In this document: one piece after another, positions 15,880 to 24,957 of the stretch
How positions within the stretch are numbered: position 1 is the stretch's first letter
How the letters are laid out: each line of letters begins with the position of its first letter
Assembly (NCBI RefSeq): GCF_001040705.1
Contig: NZ_CVQP01000013.1
Coordinates: 17,714-81,713 of the forward strand
Source: Rhodococcus sp. RD6.2
Lineage (GTDB): Bacteria; Actinomycetota; Actinomycetes; Mycobacteriales; Mycobacteriaceae
DNA length: 64,000 nucleotides
Direction of reading: 5' to 3'
Translations under genes and position numbers: made by a program
Notes under the pieces: generated by a model
The model's database searches: none
What the model was told of the DNA's origin: nothing
The model's input: only the letters and a program-made list of their open reading frames with translations

Positions 15880-16028
15880 GGTGTTCCCTCGTCGACCGGC
15901 GCGGGGGTAGAAGCAGGGGTTCTCGGGGAGGGTCAAGGCTCGGCGTAGCCGACCGCGGAGCGGCTTGGCCTTGGCGCTCCGCGGGGTTCCGTGCTCCCCG
16001 TGGCTGTGGTGGTCGACGAGGGAACACC
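15880..16028. other. structured non-coding region closed by an 18-bp inverted repeat
   Basis: GGTGTTCCCTCGTCGACC (15880-15897) pairs perfectly with 16011-16028. The enclosed 113 bp holds a further hairpin (CGCGGAGCG with CGCTCCGCG). The rest of the gap to 16132 adds GGGGGC-GGA-GCCCCC and similar short hairpins. No credible gene lies here. A structured RNA, a replication origin element or a control region for copy number are options. Confidence 0.6.
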
Positions 16029-16132
16029 CCAGAAAGGGTGGTCGTAACCCTCGGAGACTGGCCGGGGGTGTGGGGGCGGAGCCCCCGCGGAGGCGGACGC
16101 GTGGCGGGAGCGCCGCTCCTGGCCCTGGCTGT

Positions 16133-17302
16133 CTAGAGGACCGTGACCTTCTCCGACGACTTGATCGGGGCGCCCTCGGGGCCGGCGATGTACGTCGCGA
16201 TCCAGATCGGGTGGTGCCGGTCTTCGCTTGGGAACCATTGCTTACGCCAGTGACCGCGTACGACCCACCGCGACGAGTACGTCCGGGTGGCCTTCTCAGG
16301 CGTTGTGCGCCGCGACGACGTGGGCCGGTAGGACAGGTGGGTGGTGGTGCCCGTCCTGCGGTCCGCTCTCTTCGTGGACGAGCTGCGGGTATCGAGGGTT
16401 TCGCGGACGGTGGAGTCCTGTCTGAGCGTGTGCGTGAATGCGATGAATACCTCGAGGATGCGGGCCGCTGACCAGCCCTGATAGATGCCCTGCTCGCCTC
16501 GGAAGTCGTCTGCGGGCATCCCGGGTGTGAAGCCTCCGATAGACCGCAAACTCGGCGGTGAGTCGCTCTCAAGCGGGCTCAGGAGTGCTTCAGCGGTGGG
16601 AATCGGCAGGTAGACGTGGTTGATGAAGCGGTAGCCACATCCGGCCTTGAGTTCGCCGTCGGCGGCGAGGACTGATTGGACGCCCGCGGCGGGGACGAGC
16701 TGCACGGACAGCAGATCGTCGTTGAGGACCTGCCAGAGCAGCAGCAGGGCACCATCGGGTCGGGCGAGGTACGCGACGCCGGTAGGGGAGGGGAGGTCGG
16801 CGGGGGTAACGCTGACCTCGGCCGAGGTTTCACTGCCAGCAAGGATGAGGGCGGTCAGTTCCTCGGCGGCGTAGTAAGCGTGGCGGTCGAGAGTGGCGCC
16901 GGCCGTGCACCTGTAGGCGATGTACATCGCGAGCGCCATCTTCTCGTCGACCGCACCGACCGTGGTGTCTGGTGATCCGAAACAGAAGTAGTGCTCGCGG
17001 TTCACCAGCAGCGTCTCCGGGGAGACGCCGAAGATCTGCGTCCAGCGGGCAAGGGTCGGGCCGACCGCTCTGCTGCGCCGGAACTCCTCGAGTTCCGGTA
17101 CGACGTGCCCGTAGGGTTCGAGGTGCGTGCGGACAGGGGCGGCGGCGTGGTCGAGTGCGTCGAGCAGCAGCGGCATCTGCGCGGGCTGTAGGTCGGAGAG
17201 GGTGGCGATCGCCCGTCTGCGGACGGGTAGTCCTTCACGAAACTGCTCGCCCGGTGTGAATGGCGTTGGTTCCGTGGGTTTCCGCTTCTTGCTCGTGCTC
17301 AT
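16133..17302 (-). CDS. hypothetical plasmid protein with basic conserved tail
   Basis: A 389-residue soluble protein starting MSTSKKRKPTEP, with GGGAGGAAG before the ATG at 17302. The central part is mixed alpha/beta; the C-terminus (VRGHWRKQWFPSEDRHHPIW, then IAGPEGAP) is a basic aromatic segment of a kind I associate with uncharacterised actinobacterial plasmid and phage proteins. It lies between the putative initiator and the structured region, so a maintenance role is plausible but unproven. Confidence 0.62.
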   Translation of the reverse strand: MSTSKKRKPTEPTPFTPGEQFREGLPVRRRAIATLSDLQPAQMPLLLDALDHAAAPVRTHLEPYGHVVPELEEFRRSRAVGPTLARWTQIFGVSPETLLVNREHYFCFGSPDTTVGAVDEKMALAMYIAYRCTAGATLDRHAYYAAEELTALILAGSETSAEVSVTPADLPSPTGVAYLARPDGALLLLWQVLNDDLLSVQLVPAAGVQSVLAADGELKAGCGYRFINHVYLPIPTAEALLSPLESDSPPSLRSIGGFTPGMPADDFRGEQGIYQGWSAARILEVFIAFTHTLRQDSTVRETLDTRSSSTKRADRRTGTTTHLSYRPTSSRRTTPEKATRTYSSRWVVRGHWRKQWFPSEDRHHPIWIATYIAGPEGAPIKSSEKVTVL

Positions 17303-17394
17303 CGACTTCCTCCCCTGAGTGATGCGCGGTCCGACTGGCCGGCGTGTGTTGCCTCTCCCGCGATGTTCTACACCGGCCATTTCGTGCTCCAGGT

Positions 17395-18816
17395 CTACCG
17401 CTGGCGGCGGGCAAGCTCGGCCCGAGCCTCGGCCGCGGCCGCGGCCTCTCGGCTGCGTCGTTGCCGCTGTGCGGCCGCGGAGTCGGGGACGGCAGCCATC
17501 GCGGCTGCGCGAGCAGCACCGGATGCGGCTGCTCGACCAGCTTCGCGGCGCTGACGACTGACCTCTAGCTCGGCGTCGGCGGCGCGGCGCCGCTCGGCAC
17601 GCTCGGCGGCGTCCTGTGCGCGCGCTGCCTCATCCAGGACATGCGGCGGGAACTGGAGGTCGTGTTTTCCGAGGATCCAGCGCATGAAGGCACGCGGGTT
17701 CGTGGGTGTGAGGGCACGACCGAGCCTTCGGCCCTCCTGGTCGAGGATGTCGTTGAGATCCGCCGCGATCCACCCGTGACGTGCGGGAGCCGCGAGCACG
17801 ACAGCCCACTGGGCAACGGTTACCTCTCGAGCCCACAGTGGAGCACCCCGTTCGCGCTCTCTGAGCCACCTGGAAGCCAGCAACGAGCCTTCCAGTGACG
17901 GTCGAGCATCGCCGCGCCGCCTCTTCGTGTTGATGCGCCGCGAAGCGGCTCGGTCATTCACAGTTCGGTCTGTAATTGATACCTCTCTACGAGAGGGAAG
18001 GGATGAAAAAAGACCCCTACCGGGATGGTGCGCCATCTGAGTGGGATTGCCCTGCTCATCGCGGGTTTTATCCACAGGGCGCGGCGGGTGGAGGGCGTAC
18101 TCGGAGGCCCATCCGCGGGCTCGGTCGCCTACCCGCCAGGACGCCATCCGTTCGTTCCGGCTTCGTTGGCGGCCGCGGAGGACCTCGGTGGCAAGGCCGA
18201 GCAGGCGGAGGATGGTCCGGGCGCGGGCCACGGTGCGGCGGCTGAGGCCGGTGCGCTCGCAGATCGTGGCGACGGAGAGGCGTGATCGCTGGCCGGTTCG
18301 TCCGTCCGCAGCACGGGCCATCTCTCGGGCGACCGCGGTGACTGCGGTGAGGCTGACTCCGCCGTCGCCGAGACGGTGCCGGACAAGCAGGTAGTGCCGT
18401 TTGTAGGCGGCGGGGACGTCGATCTCGGCCCACCGTTGCTCACCGCGCCAGCAGGCGATGCCGGCGTAGGCGTCGGGGCCGACGTTGAGCCGAATCTGGC
18501 AGTAGTGGGTGCACGCTGCGCTCGGGCCACCGAGTCGGGCGACGAGTGTCGGTGTGAGCGCGGAGCACTGGTGTCCGTGGATGTGTCCGGAGACGAGCGT
18601 CCGCGGTGCTTTGGCCTTCCCGTATCGGGGATTGGCCGGGGTGCTGCCCCGGTAGCGGAGCAGTCGGGGGGAGTAGTAGGTGGGCGCGTGCCCAGCGACA
18701 CGCGCGCGTTCCGTTGAACCTGCGTCAGGGTGCGTTGTACCCTGGGCTCTGTCCGGCAAGACAGTCCCTTCGGGGATAGCAGTAGTCCGAGTCGCGAGCG
18801 TCCACTCGCTTCTCAT
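17395..18816 (-). CDS. putative replication initiator (HTH protein)
   Basis: A 473-residue protein. A Cys-containing region (ACTHYCQIRLNVG, with a third Cys in GIACW) precedes a helix-turn-helix at about residues 175-210 (SVATICERTGLSRRTVARARTIL). The C-terminal 100 residues are a charged Ala/Arg/Glu helix. Size, HTH and position beside parA fit replication proteins of actinobacterial plasmids, but I see no diagnostic Rep motif, so the role rests on context. The start at 18816 has GAGG upstream; internal starts are possible. Confidence 0.55.
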   Translation of the reverse strand: MRSEWTLATRTTAIPEGTVLPDRAQGTTHPDAGSTERARVAGHAPTYYSPRLLRYRGSTPANPRYGKAKAPRTLVSGHIHGHQCSALTPTLVARLGGPSAACTHYCQIRLNVGPDAYAGIACWRGEQRWAEIDVPAAYKRHYLLVRHRLGDGGVSLTAVTAVAREMARAADGRTGQRSRLSVATICERTGLSRRTVARARTILRLLGLATEVLRGRQRSRNERMASWRVGDRARGWASEYALHPPRPVDKTRDEQGNPTQMAHHPGRGLFSSLPSRREVSITDRTVNDRAASRRINTKRRRGDARPSLEGSLLASRWLRERERGAPLWAREVTVAQWAVVLAAPARHGWIAADLNDILDQEGRRLGRALTPTNPRAFMRWILGKHDLQFPPHVLDEAARAQDAAERAERRRAADAELEVSRQRREAGRAAASGAARAAAMAAVPDSAAAQRQRRSREAAAAAEARAELARRQR

Positions 18817-18824
18817 CTACCTCG

Positions 18825-18860
18825 ACGAACCCCTCGCCCACGCACGGGTGGGGGGTTCGT
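18825..18860 (-). terminator. hairpin between RHH gene and initiator gene
   Basis: A 9-bp perfect outer stem (ACGAACCCC with GGGGTTCGT) plus a CCCA/TGGG inner stem, just upstream of the initiator start. It could end the transcript of the small RHH gene or regulate the initiator leader. Confidence 0.5.
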
Positions 18861-18945
18861 TGTATCTGAGGTGACTCGCTGTACTGCGAAACGGTGTGTG
18901 GTTGTTGGTCGGATCCGCCTGGATCGACCGTCTACTCGCTTTCCG

Positions 18946-19146
18946 TCACGCGGTCAGTGACATCACCTCCTGGTCGAGCTCCATCACTAGGTCGGCGTGG
19001 CCCGTGGTCGCCGAGAGCAGATCGGCCACGTACTGGCTGAGGGAGCTGACGCCGGCTTCTACCCGGCGGCGCTCCAGCTCATCGAAGACACGCTTTGGCA
19101 CGCGGCTGACAACCCGCTCGCGCTCACCTTTGTGTGGTGCAGGCAT
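18946..19146 (-). CDS. ribbon-helix-helix-like small regulator
   Basis: A 66-residue protein: VVSRVPKRVFDELERRRVEA followed by SLSQYVADLLS, the strand-helix-helix pattern of Arc/CopG-type DNA-binding proteins. The C-terminus is acidic. I chose the ATG at 19146 because GGAGGG lies 9 nt upstream; an in-frame ATG at 19242 would add 32 residues. It is divergent from the protease gene at 19434. It may be a copy-number or antitoxin-type repressor; no toxin partner is adjacent. Confidence 0.6.
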   Translation of the reverse strand: MPAPHKGERERVVSRVPKRVFDELERRRVEAGVSSLSQYVADLLSATTGHADLVMELDQEVMSLTA

Positions 19147-19433
19147 GGCCTCGGCCCTCCGATCCTGGCTCTCTCCTAATCTGGCCCAATCGGTGCCAGA
19201 TTCGTCGTCCATCTTGTGCCAGGTTCCGCCAATCGCGTGCACGACACGCCGACAAACTTTCTTGCTTGTTTTTCATCTTAGCTTCACCGCGCTTTCGTGT
19301 CTCTTGGCCGCCAGGCCAAGGGGACTATGCTCGCCGCTGTTGAATACCTGGTAGACGAGCGGCCCATCGGGGGTGCCGCTCGGACGCGTCGGTGTCTGTA
19401 CGCCTACTCAGGAATACGAAGGAGAGTTGTCGC

Positions 19434-19943
19434 ATGGCCAGTTGGGGTGGTGGCCGGCGCCGGGAGAGCCTTACGAACGTGTTGTCGCGGGTTCCTCTCG
19501 AGCCGCCGTGGACCGTGGGGGAGTTCCTTTCGTGGCTCGAGGAAGACTCCGGGAAGGCCGTTGACCTCTCACCGTGGACCGGATCGGCACTCGAGCCCGG
19601 CAACCGCTGTGGGTTGCTTCTGGGCGGCCCCGAGCGCTACGTGATCCGATACGACTCGACCCGCTCCGTGCGACATCAGCGCCAGCAGATCTTCCACGAG
19701 GTGGGCCACGTCCTCTGCCAGCATCCGGGGGAGGCGTTCAGGCCGACGTCCGGCGTCCTCACGGAGGGCCTGAGCCTCGCTGGCATCGAGTACATGATGA
19801 GGCGGTCGACGTTCGACTCCCCGACGGAGGCCGAGGCGGAACTCGTGGGCACCCAGCTCGCGGTCCTCAGCCGAGGTCCGATCGACCTCGACGCCCGCGG
19901 CGAAGTTCATCGCATCGCAGTCACATTCGACAAGTCTCGATGA
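19434..19943 (+). CDS. ImmA/IrrE-family metallopeptidase
   Basis: A 169-residue protein. IFHEVGHVLCQH at about residue 87 is the zinc-binding HExxH helix, and EAEAELVGTQLAV downstream supplies the usual third-ligand region. This family cleaves XRE-type repressors (ImmA of ICEBs1, IrrE of Deinococcus). AAGGAGAG precedes the ATG at 19434. The next gene overlaps its stop by 4 nt. The two HTH proteins at 22437-23635 are candidate substrates; that is inference. Confidence 0.85.
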   Translation: MASWGGGRRRESLTNVLSRVPLEPPWTVGEFLSWLEEDSGKAVDLSPWTGSALEPGNRCGLLLGGPERYVIRYDSTRSVRHQRQQIFHEVGHVLCQHPGEAFRPTSGVLTEGLSLAGIEYMMRRSTFDSPTEAEAELVGTQLAVLSRGPIDLDARGEVHRIAVTFDKSR

Positions 19944-21079
19944 GCGCCACACCACTGCTGGAGCTGGAGGCGACGTCAGCCCTGCCGATGTGGGCGAGCG
20001 ATCCGCTGCTTGCGATCCTGGCGCTGGTGATTGTCGGTCGCGTCGTGTTCGTGCGAGAACGTCAGCTCGATCAGCTGATCACCTGGTTGCTGTTCTGGTG
20101 GCTTTGCGCGGCGGTATTGCGCGAACCGTGGATGCAGGACCTGCTCATCGACGCGACCCCACTCACCCTGTCCGACATCAGGTTGCTCACCCATGCCTCG
20201 GCGATGTTCGGGGCCGGAACCATCTTCCTGATGGTCCGCGCGTTCAGCAACGTCCGGCGGGTTCGTCGACGAGCGGTCGCGTTGGTCTACGCAATCATCG
20301 TGGTCGAGGTCGCTGCGCTCGCGTGGATCAGCGAACCCGCACGCGCGGCGGGCGCGGCAATCGAAGAACTGCACGACTGGCGGCCTGCGGCCTACATGCT
20401 GATCTACTCGTCTCAGATGCCGATCGCACTCGCGGCCGTCGCCGCGGCGTGCATTCGCGTGCTCCGGCACGGGGAAGCGGTGCGGCGCACCCGGGTCTGG
20501 GCCGTCGTCATCTTGCTGACCGGTTCCGTCTCGGCGTTCGACCATCTGACCCGAATCGCGAACGGGTTCATGCTGTCCCTGGGTGTCCAGAACGGATTCA
20601 CAGTGTGGCGCAGCGAGTCCAACGACGTGCTGTTTCTCCCTGTCGCGACGGCGGCGGCGATCGCGGTGAGTTTTCCGATCTTCACCGCCATCCGCACTCG
20701 ACGCGCGAACGATCCCTCGTCGGCCGCAGTGGGTGTGCTCATGCCGATGTGGAAGGACTTGTCGGCGGCAATGCCTGCGATCTCGCTCCAGACAACGACG
20801 AGCGCGCTGGCCAGCAGCGTCGAGCGTGAGCATCGGATGCGTATCGAGTGCGAGGACGCACTCTACGAGCTGCTGTCCTACATGAGACCGGAAGACCGGG
20901 CCGAAGGCGTCGACCCGGCCTCGCGCTGCGAGGCCATCACCGATGCGCTCGAGCTCCGACGTGACACTGGCCGGGCTTCTGAGCCGGTCGAGACGCCGGG
21001 ATGGTTGACCGATGAGGACGAACTACTGCGTATCGCCGATGCGTGGTCGAAGCGGCCGGCAACGGCCGGACTGGTCTGA
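19940..21079 (+). CDS. multi-pass membrane protein, DUF6545/MAB_1171c-like
   Basis: A 379-residue protein with about seven membrane segments in the first 250 residues and a soluble helical C-terminal part (SSVEREHRMRIECEDALYEL onward). The arrangement resembles the DUF6545 (MAB_1171c-type) family, which in Actinobacteria is often next to ImmA/IrrE-type proteases and HTH proteins. It may sense a signal in the membrane and pass it to the protease or P450. The start overlaps the protease stop (ATGA), so they are translated together. Confidence 0.72.
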   Translation: MSATPLLELEATSALPMWASDPLLAILALVIVGRVVFVRERQLDQLITWLLFWWLCAAVLREPWMQDLLIDATPLTLSDIRLLTHASAMFGAGTIFLMVRAFSNVRRVRRRAVALVYAIIVVEVAALAWISEPARAAGAAIEELHDWRPAAYMLIYSSQMPIALAAVAAACIRVLRHGEAVRRTRVWAVVILLTGSVSAFDHLTRIANGFMLSLGVQNGFTVWRSESNDVLFLPVATAAAIAVSFPIFTAIRTRRANDPSSAAVGVLMPMWKDLSAAMPAISLQTTTSALASSVEREHRMRIECEDALYELLSYMRPEDRAEGVDPASRCEAITDALELRRDTGRASEPVETPGWLTDEDELLRIADAWSKRPATAGLV

Positions 21080-21099
21080 CCAGGAGGGGACGAGCATTC

Positions 21100-22461
21100 A
21101 TGACGAAGTCGACGATTCCACATCCGCCGCACCGAGTTCCGCTGATCGGTGATGTGCTGGGTATGAATCGGGAGATCCCGAACCAGAACACGCTCGTGCG
21201 GTTCTCGGAGTTGGGTCCGATCTACCGGCGCTCCATCATGGGGACCGATCTGACGTTCGTCGGGTCGGCCGAGCTGGCGGCGCAGGTGTTTGACGACGCT
21301 GTGTGGGAGAAGTACGTCGGACGTCCTCTGGAGAGGTTGCGCCCTCTGGTCGCGGATGGCCTGTTCACTGCCTACAACTGGGAGTCGAACTGGAGCAAGG
21401 CACATGAGGTGCTGGTTCCGGGGTTCACGAAGGACGCGATGATCTCGTACCACGCCACGATGGTCGAGGTCGTCGACGCGCTGTGCAAGGACTTGGAGAG
21501 CCAGCCTCCAGGCGCGTACGTCCCGGTCGTCGAGGAGATGGGGAAGCTCACCCTCGAAGTCATCGGCCGCTGTGGGTTCGGGTACTCGTTCGATTCGTTC
21601 GACGCCGACGCCGACGCCGAGCATCCGTTCGTTGCCGCCATGAGTCGATCGCTGACGCACGCCCAGAAGAGCGCGATCCCACTTCCGTTCATCGGGAAGC
21701 TGTTGGGCCGTAAGGCCGAGCAACAGAACCAGATCGACCACCAGGTCCTGGTCGACACCGTCGACGAGGTGATCGCCTCACGTCAGCAGTCGGGGGAGCG
21801 ACGGGCGGACCTTCTTGACCGGATGCTGTATCCGGAAATCGGTCAGGGTCTCGATCCCGAGAACATCCGCAATCAGGTGTTGACGTTCATGGTTGCTGGA
21901 CACGAGACCTCGGTGAACGCGTTGAGCTTCGCCCTGCACTTCATTGCTCAGAATCCCGCGGTCGCCGCGCGTATGCGAGCTGAGGCGGAAGAGGTGATCG
22001 GCGCCGGCCCGGTCCAGTACGAGGATGTGCCCCGACTGCGCTACACCCGGCAGGTCATCAATGAGGCGCTGCGTCTGTGGCCGACGGCGCCGGGGTTCTT
22101 CAGGGCCGCCAAGCAGGACACGGAGGTTGGCGGACACTCGTTCTCGGCAGGGGAGTGGGTGTTCGTGCTGCTGTTGGCCGTTCAGCGTGACCCGGCCTGG
22201 GGCGACGATGCGGATCAGTTCAACCCTGATCGGTTTGCACCCGAGAACAACCGTGGTCGACCCGCCGAGCTGTTCAAGCCTTTCGGGACCGGCATCCGGT
22301 CATGCATCGGCCGGCAGTTCGCGCTTCACGAGATGACACTGGCCCTCGCCACCCTTCTCCTCCGGTTCGATGTCACGCCCGAACCCGAGTACGAGCTGGT
22401 CGTGGAGGAGACGCTTACCTTGCGCCCGAAGGGACTTCAGCTGGCGTTCACTCGTCGCTGA
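21100..22461 (+). CDS. cytochrome P450, CYP102-like haem domain
   Basis: A 453-residue P450. GHETSVNALSFAL is the oxygen-binding I-helix, ALRLWPTAPGF contains the ExxR region, and FGTGIRSCIGRQFA (about residue 402) holds the haem-ligating Cys. The N-terminus (IPHPPHRVPLIGDVLGMNRE) resembles the haem domain of self-sufficient CYP102 enzymes, but no reductase domain is fused, so it needs separate redox partners. AGGAGGGG precedes the ATG. It is the last gene of the protease-membrane protein-P450 set and ends 25 nt inside the convergent HTH gene. Substrate unknown. Confidence 0.9.
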   Translation: MTKSTIPHPPHRVPLIGDVLGMNREIPNQNTLVRFSELGPIYRRSIMGTDLTFVGSAELAAQVFDDAVWEKYVGRPLERLRPLVADGLFTAYNWESNWSKAHEVLVPGFTKDAMISYHATMVEVVDALCKDLESQPPGAYVPVVEEMGKLTLEVIGRCGFGYSFDSFDADADAEHPFVAAMSRSLTHAQKSAIPLPFIGKLLGRKAEQQNQIDHQVLVDTVDEVIASRQQSGERRADLLDRMLYPEIGQGLDPENIRNQVLTFMVAGHETSVNALSFALHFIAQNPAVAARMRAEAEEVIGAGPVQYEDVPRLRYTRQVINEALRLWPTAPGFFRAAKQDTEVGGHSFSAGEWVFVLLLAVQRDPAWGDDADQFNPDRFAPENNRGRPAELFKPFGTGIRSCIGRQFALHEMTLALATLLLRFDVTPEPEYELVVEETLTLRPKGLQLAFTRR

Positions 22462-22853
22462 ACTGGGAACCTGTTGACCTCGGCAATGAGCATCTCGAGG
22501 TCCTCGCGGGTCATGGTGGTGGCTCGCGCGGCGAAGTGATTGAGCCCGCGATCACGGATGGCCGTCCAGAGTCGGAGGCGTTGGTCGATGTCGATGTCCT
22601 TGCTGCCGCTCAGCCGCAGGTAGTCGCGGTCGACCCCGAAGAGGTCGCACAAGGCATCTGCCATCGCCGTCGGAAGCGACTCGACGTCACCGGCTCTCGC
22701 GTTCGCGAGCAGCTCCACTGTGACCGGCTCCCCGATTCGCTGTCCGACGAGGGTGGCCACCGCCTGAGTGGTGAGTTCCGGCTCGTCTCTGTGGTGGTAG
22801 AAGGCGAACAGGCGGTCCAGCTTCTGTCCGAGGGTGGGGGCCAGGTGCTTCAT
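22437..22853 (-). CDS. HTH regulator (EspR/XRE-like)
   Basis: A 138-residue protein. An N-terminal HTH (LGQKLDRLFAFYHHRDEPEL to LLANARAGDVESLPTAMADA) is followed by FGVDRDYLRL, as in XRE/EspR-type regulators of mycolate bacteria; a short C-terminal helical region probably dimerises. The ATG at 22853 overlaps the stop of the upstream gene by 4 nt. Its 3' end overlaps the convergent P450 gene. It is a possible substrate of the ImmA/IrrE protease. Confidence 0.75.
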   Translation of the reverse strand: MKHLAPTLGQKLDRLFAFYHHRDEPELTTQAVATLVGQRIGEPVTVELLANARAGDVESLPTAMADALCDLFGVDRDYLRLSGSKDIDIDQRLRLWTAIRDRGLNHFAARATTMTREDLEMLIAEVNRFPVQRRVNAS

Positions 22854-23635
22854 CGGGTCCTCTCCTGTCGTGATTGCCACTTCGCTACGAATCGCTGTTC
22901 GGTAGCACTGTCGAGCTCGCCGGCGCGGCCCGTGAGCCACCGGAGGTACTGGAGTTCGTCCGCGTCCTCTTCGGTCGGCGGCTCGGGCGTCCGGTTGAGG
23001 TAGTCGCCCAGCAGCATCTCGATCATCGGATCCCCTCGAAGTGGGGATGGCTCGGTTGTCTTCTGCTCCAGCTGGGCGGTGAGCCAGGCGCGCATGATCC
23101 TGTCCACCAACAGATCGAGCCGTTCGTTGATGTCTCGGAGCTCGCCGGCGACCTGCTCGTCCTTCACCGCTGCCGCAGCCCGTTCGTAGAGCTTCGCGAT
23201 GTCCGATAGGTCGTTGACTACAGCCAGGGAGAGCGTGACCGAGTCGGCGTCAGCTCCCACCGCATTTGGTCTCGCCATCCGCACCGAAGGGATCTCTTCG
23301 GCGGGCACCGCCAATCCTCCAGTGAGCACGCGGGCCGCGGAGCCGTCGACCCAGCGCAGGCCAACATCGAGGCGCCGAAGCGTCCGTGCACTCGGATCAG
23401 CAATCAGAGCCTTCTCGATTTTTCCGGTGGTCACGTCCGACGGACCGCCGGCCTCCTTGACCTGATCGAGGGTCAGGTTGAGCTGCCGACGACGCTCGGC
23501 GACAGCCTCAGCCAAAAGCCCGATCCCGTTTTTCACAGGGCTGACCTTACCTGTGAGACCTCGCATCAATGCCAAACGGGACCGCGAAGGAGCTGCGGGT
23601 TTACGCCGTTTGGTGTCCCCCTTCACCTCTGTCAC
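22850..23635 (-). CDS. XRE-like regulator with long helical C-terminus
   Basis: A 261-residue protein. Residues about 40-105 form an HTH-like region (EAVAERRRQLNLTLDQVKEA, then TTGKIEKAL and RTLRRLDVGLRW). The remainder is helical and acidic. The GTG at 23635 has AAGGAAC upstream. It is divergent from the transfer operon and could control it; the shared 140-bp gap holds a promoter for the operon. Confidence 0.7.
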   Translation of the reverse strand: MTEVKGDTKRRKPAAPSRSRLALMRGLTGKVSPVKNGIGLLAEAVAERRRQLNLTLDQVKEAGGPSDVTTGKIEKALIADPSARTLRRLDVGLRWVDGSAARVLTGGLAVPAEEIPSVRMARPNAVGADADSVTLSLAVVNDLSDIAKLYERAAAAVKDEQVAGELRDINERLDLLVDRIMRAWLTAQLEQKTTEPSPLRGDPMIEMLLGDYLNRTPEPPTEEDADELQYLRWLTGRAGELDSATEQRFVAKWQSRQERTR

Positions 23636-23661
23636 CGAAAGTTCCTTCGCTAAGTTTTGGC

Positions 23662-23690
23662 TTGTTTTTGTCCTTGGTTGATTCTATAGT
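23662..23690 (+). promoter_or_regulatory. promoter of the transfer operon
   Basis: -35 TTGTTT at 23662-23667, a 17-nt spacer and -10 TATAGT at 23685-23690, about 85 nt before the first gene at 23776. It is the only clear promoter before the roughly 18-kb rightward gene series and sits opposite the XRE-like gene. Confidence 0.62.
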
Positions 23691-23775
23691 TTGCCATGTC
23701 TTCGATGAAGCTTTTACGGCGATTGCCAAGCGGATCGCGAGAACTGGCTTGGACCACTTGATGGGAAGGGAACCC

Positions 23776-24948
23776 ATGAGCAACAACACGGCGACGGGAC
23801 GCCACCGGCGTCTTCATCGCTCCCTCGGCGTCACGACATTTTTGGGGACCGTCACGGTCGCCTCGATCGTCGCGTCTGGTGTGGCAGTCGCGGCCCCCGG
23901 ACAGGCGGGACTCGCACCGGACGGGGATCAGCCCGGCCTCTCGGACGGCCAGAGCGCACAGGCAGGTCTCCCCGAGACTGCAGCACCTGCGCCTGCACCC
24001 GCAGAAGCATGGGTGCCCGTTCCTGAGCAGTACTCCCAGCCGACCGCACCGCTGCCGAACTGGGACTACGAGGCGAACGAGCCGACGTCCTACGCACCGA
24101 CCTACACGCCGCCGATCGACTACTCGCAGCTGCACCTTCCGACGCAGATCGACGAGCCGACCCCGGTGTACATCGCGCCGCGAGACACCGTGATGGTGGG
24201 CAATCTTCACTTCACGCAGCCGAACTGGATGAGCGACGACACGACGGCGCGCACCAATGCCACCACCGGCGCAGCGTTGGCCGCGGTCACCGACTTCTGG
24301 CGGAGCACCGGCATTCCGGCTGATCAGGCCCAGCAGCTCGCCGCAGCTCAGATCGCTGGTGCGGCTGGCGGTGCGATCATCGGCGCGGTCGCTGCTGGCG
24401 CACCCGCAGCGACGCTGGGGGCCTTGATCGGCGGGACCATCGGCGGCACTTCGGCGATGGGCTTCTTCTCGCCCGTGGTCACCCCGGTCGGCGCGATTCC
24501 GGCCGGTGTGGTGGGCACCGCGACCGGTGCCGGGATCGGTGCCGCGGCGCTGGGAGTTCCCGCCGCCGCTGTCGGCGCTGTCGGCGGTGGCGCGGCGGGT
24601 CTCGCCGCCGCCACGATCTACGGCGACGGGACGAACGGCACCCCGACCACGGTCGAGGTCCCGGACATCGACGAGCCGGCCATCACTGAGCAGACGCAGG
24701 CCACGCTCGATTCGTGGGAGCAGTCGGGGCCGGCTGGCGAAGCCGTCACCACGTTCATTCGTGACACGGCCGCCGCCGCTCCGGTCGCCGATCAGCAGAT
24801 CCGCGAATCGGTTTCGTCGGTTGCCGGCGGCGACGGTGCGCTCGCCGCATTCGACCAGATGGTCAGCGACTTCCAGACGGCCACCGGTGTTCCCGGACTT
24901 CCCCTGGGAATGATCGCCGGCGCGATCGGCGCGGGCATCCCCGCGTAG
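23776..24948 (+). CDS. secreted Gly/Ala-rich protein
   Basis: A 390-residue protein. A signal peptide (core FLGTVTVASIVASGVAVAAP) is followed by a Pro/Tyr-rich segment (residues about 70-150) and then long Gly/Ala-rich hydrophobic stretches (AGAAGGAIIGAVAAGAPAAT and similar) like glycine-zipper or channel-forming segments. GGGAAGGG precedes the ATG at 23776. As first gene of the transfer operon it may be a surface or envelope component of the conjugation channel. No family recognised. Confidence 0.65.
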   Translation: MSNNTATGRHRRLHRSLGVTTFLGTVTVASIVASGVAVAAPGQAGLAPDGDQPGLSDGQSAQAGLPETAAPAPAPAEAWVPVPEQYSQPTAPLPNWDYEANEPTSYAPTYTPPIDYSQLHLPTQIDEPTPVYIAPRDTVMVGNLHFTQPNWMSDDTTARTNATTGAALAAVTDFWRSTGIPADQAQQLAAAQIAGAAGGAIIGAVAAGAPAATLGALIGGTIGGTSAMGFFSPVVTPVGAIPAGVVGTATGAGIGAAALGVPAAAVGAVGGGAAGLAAATIYGDGTNGTPTTVEVPDIDEPAITEQTQATLDSWEQSGPAGEAVTTFIRDTAAAAPVADQQIRESVSSVAGGDGALAAFDQMVSDFQTATGVPGLPLGMIAGAIGAGIPA

Positions 24949-24957
24949 CAGCGCATT

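Noticed and set aside
15600..16130. CRISPR array
   Set aside because: The repeats are short words at irregular spacing, without uniform spacers or cas genes.
18946..19943. Toxin-antitoxin pair of RHH protein and metallopeptidase
   Set aside because: The genes are divergent, and the protease is coupled to the membrane protein and P450 instead; no toxin motif is present.
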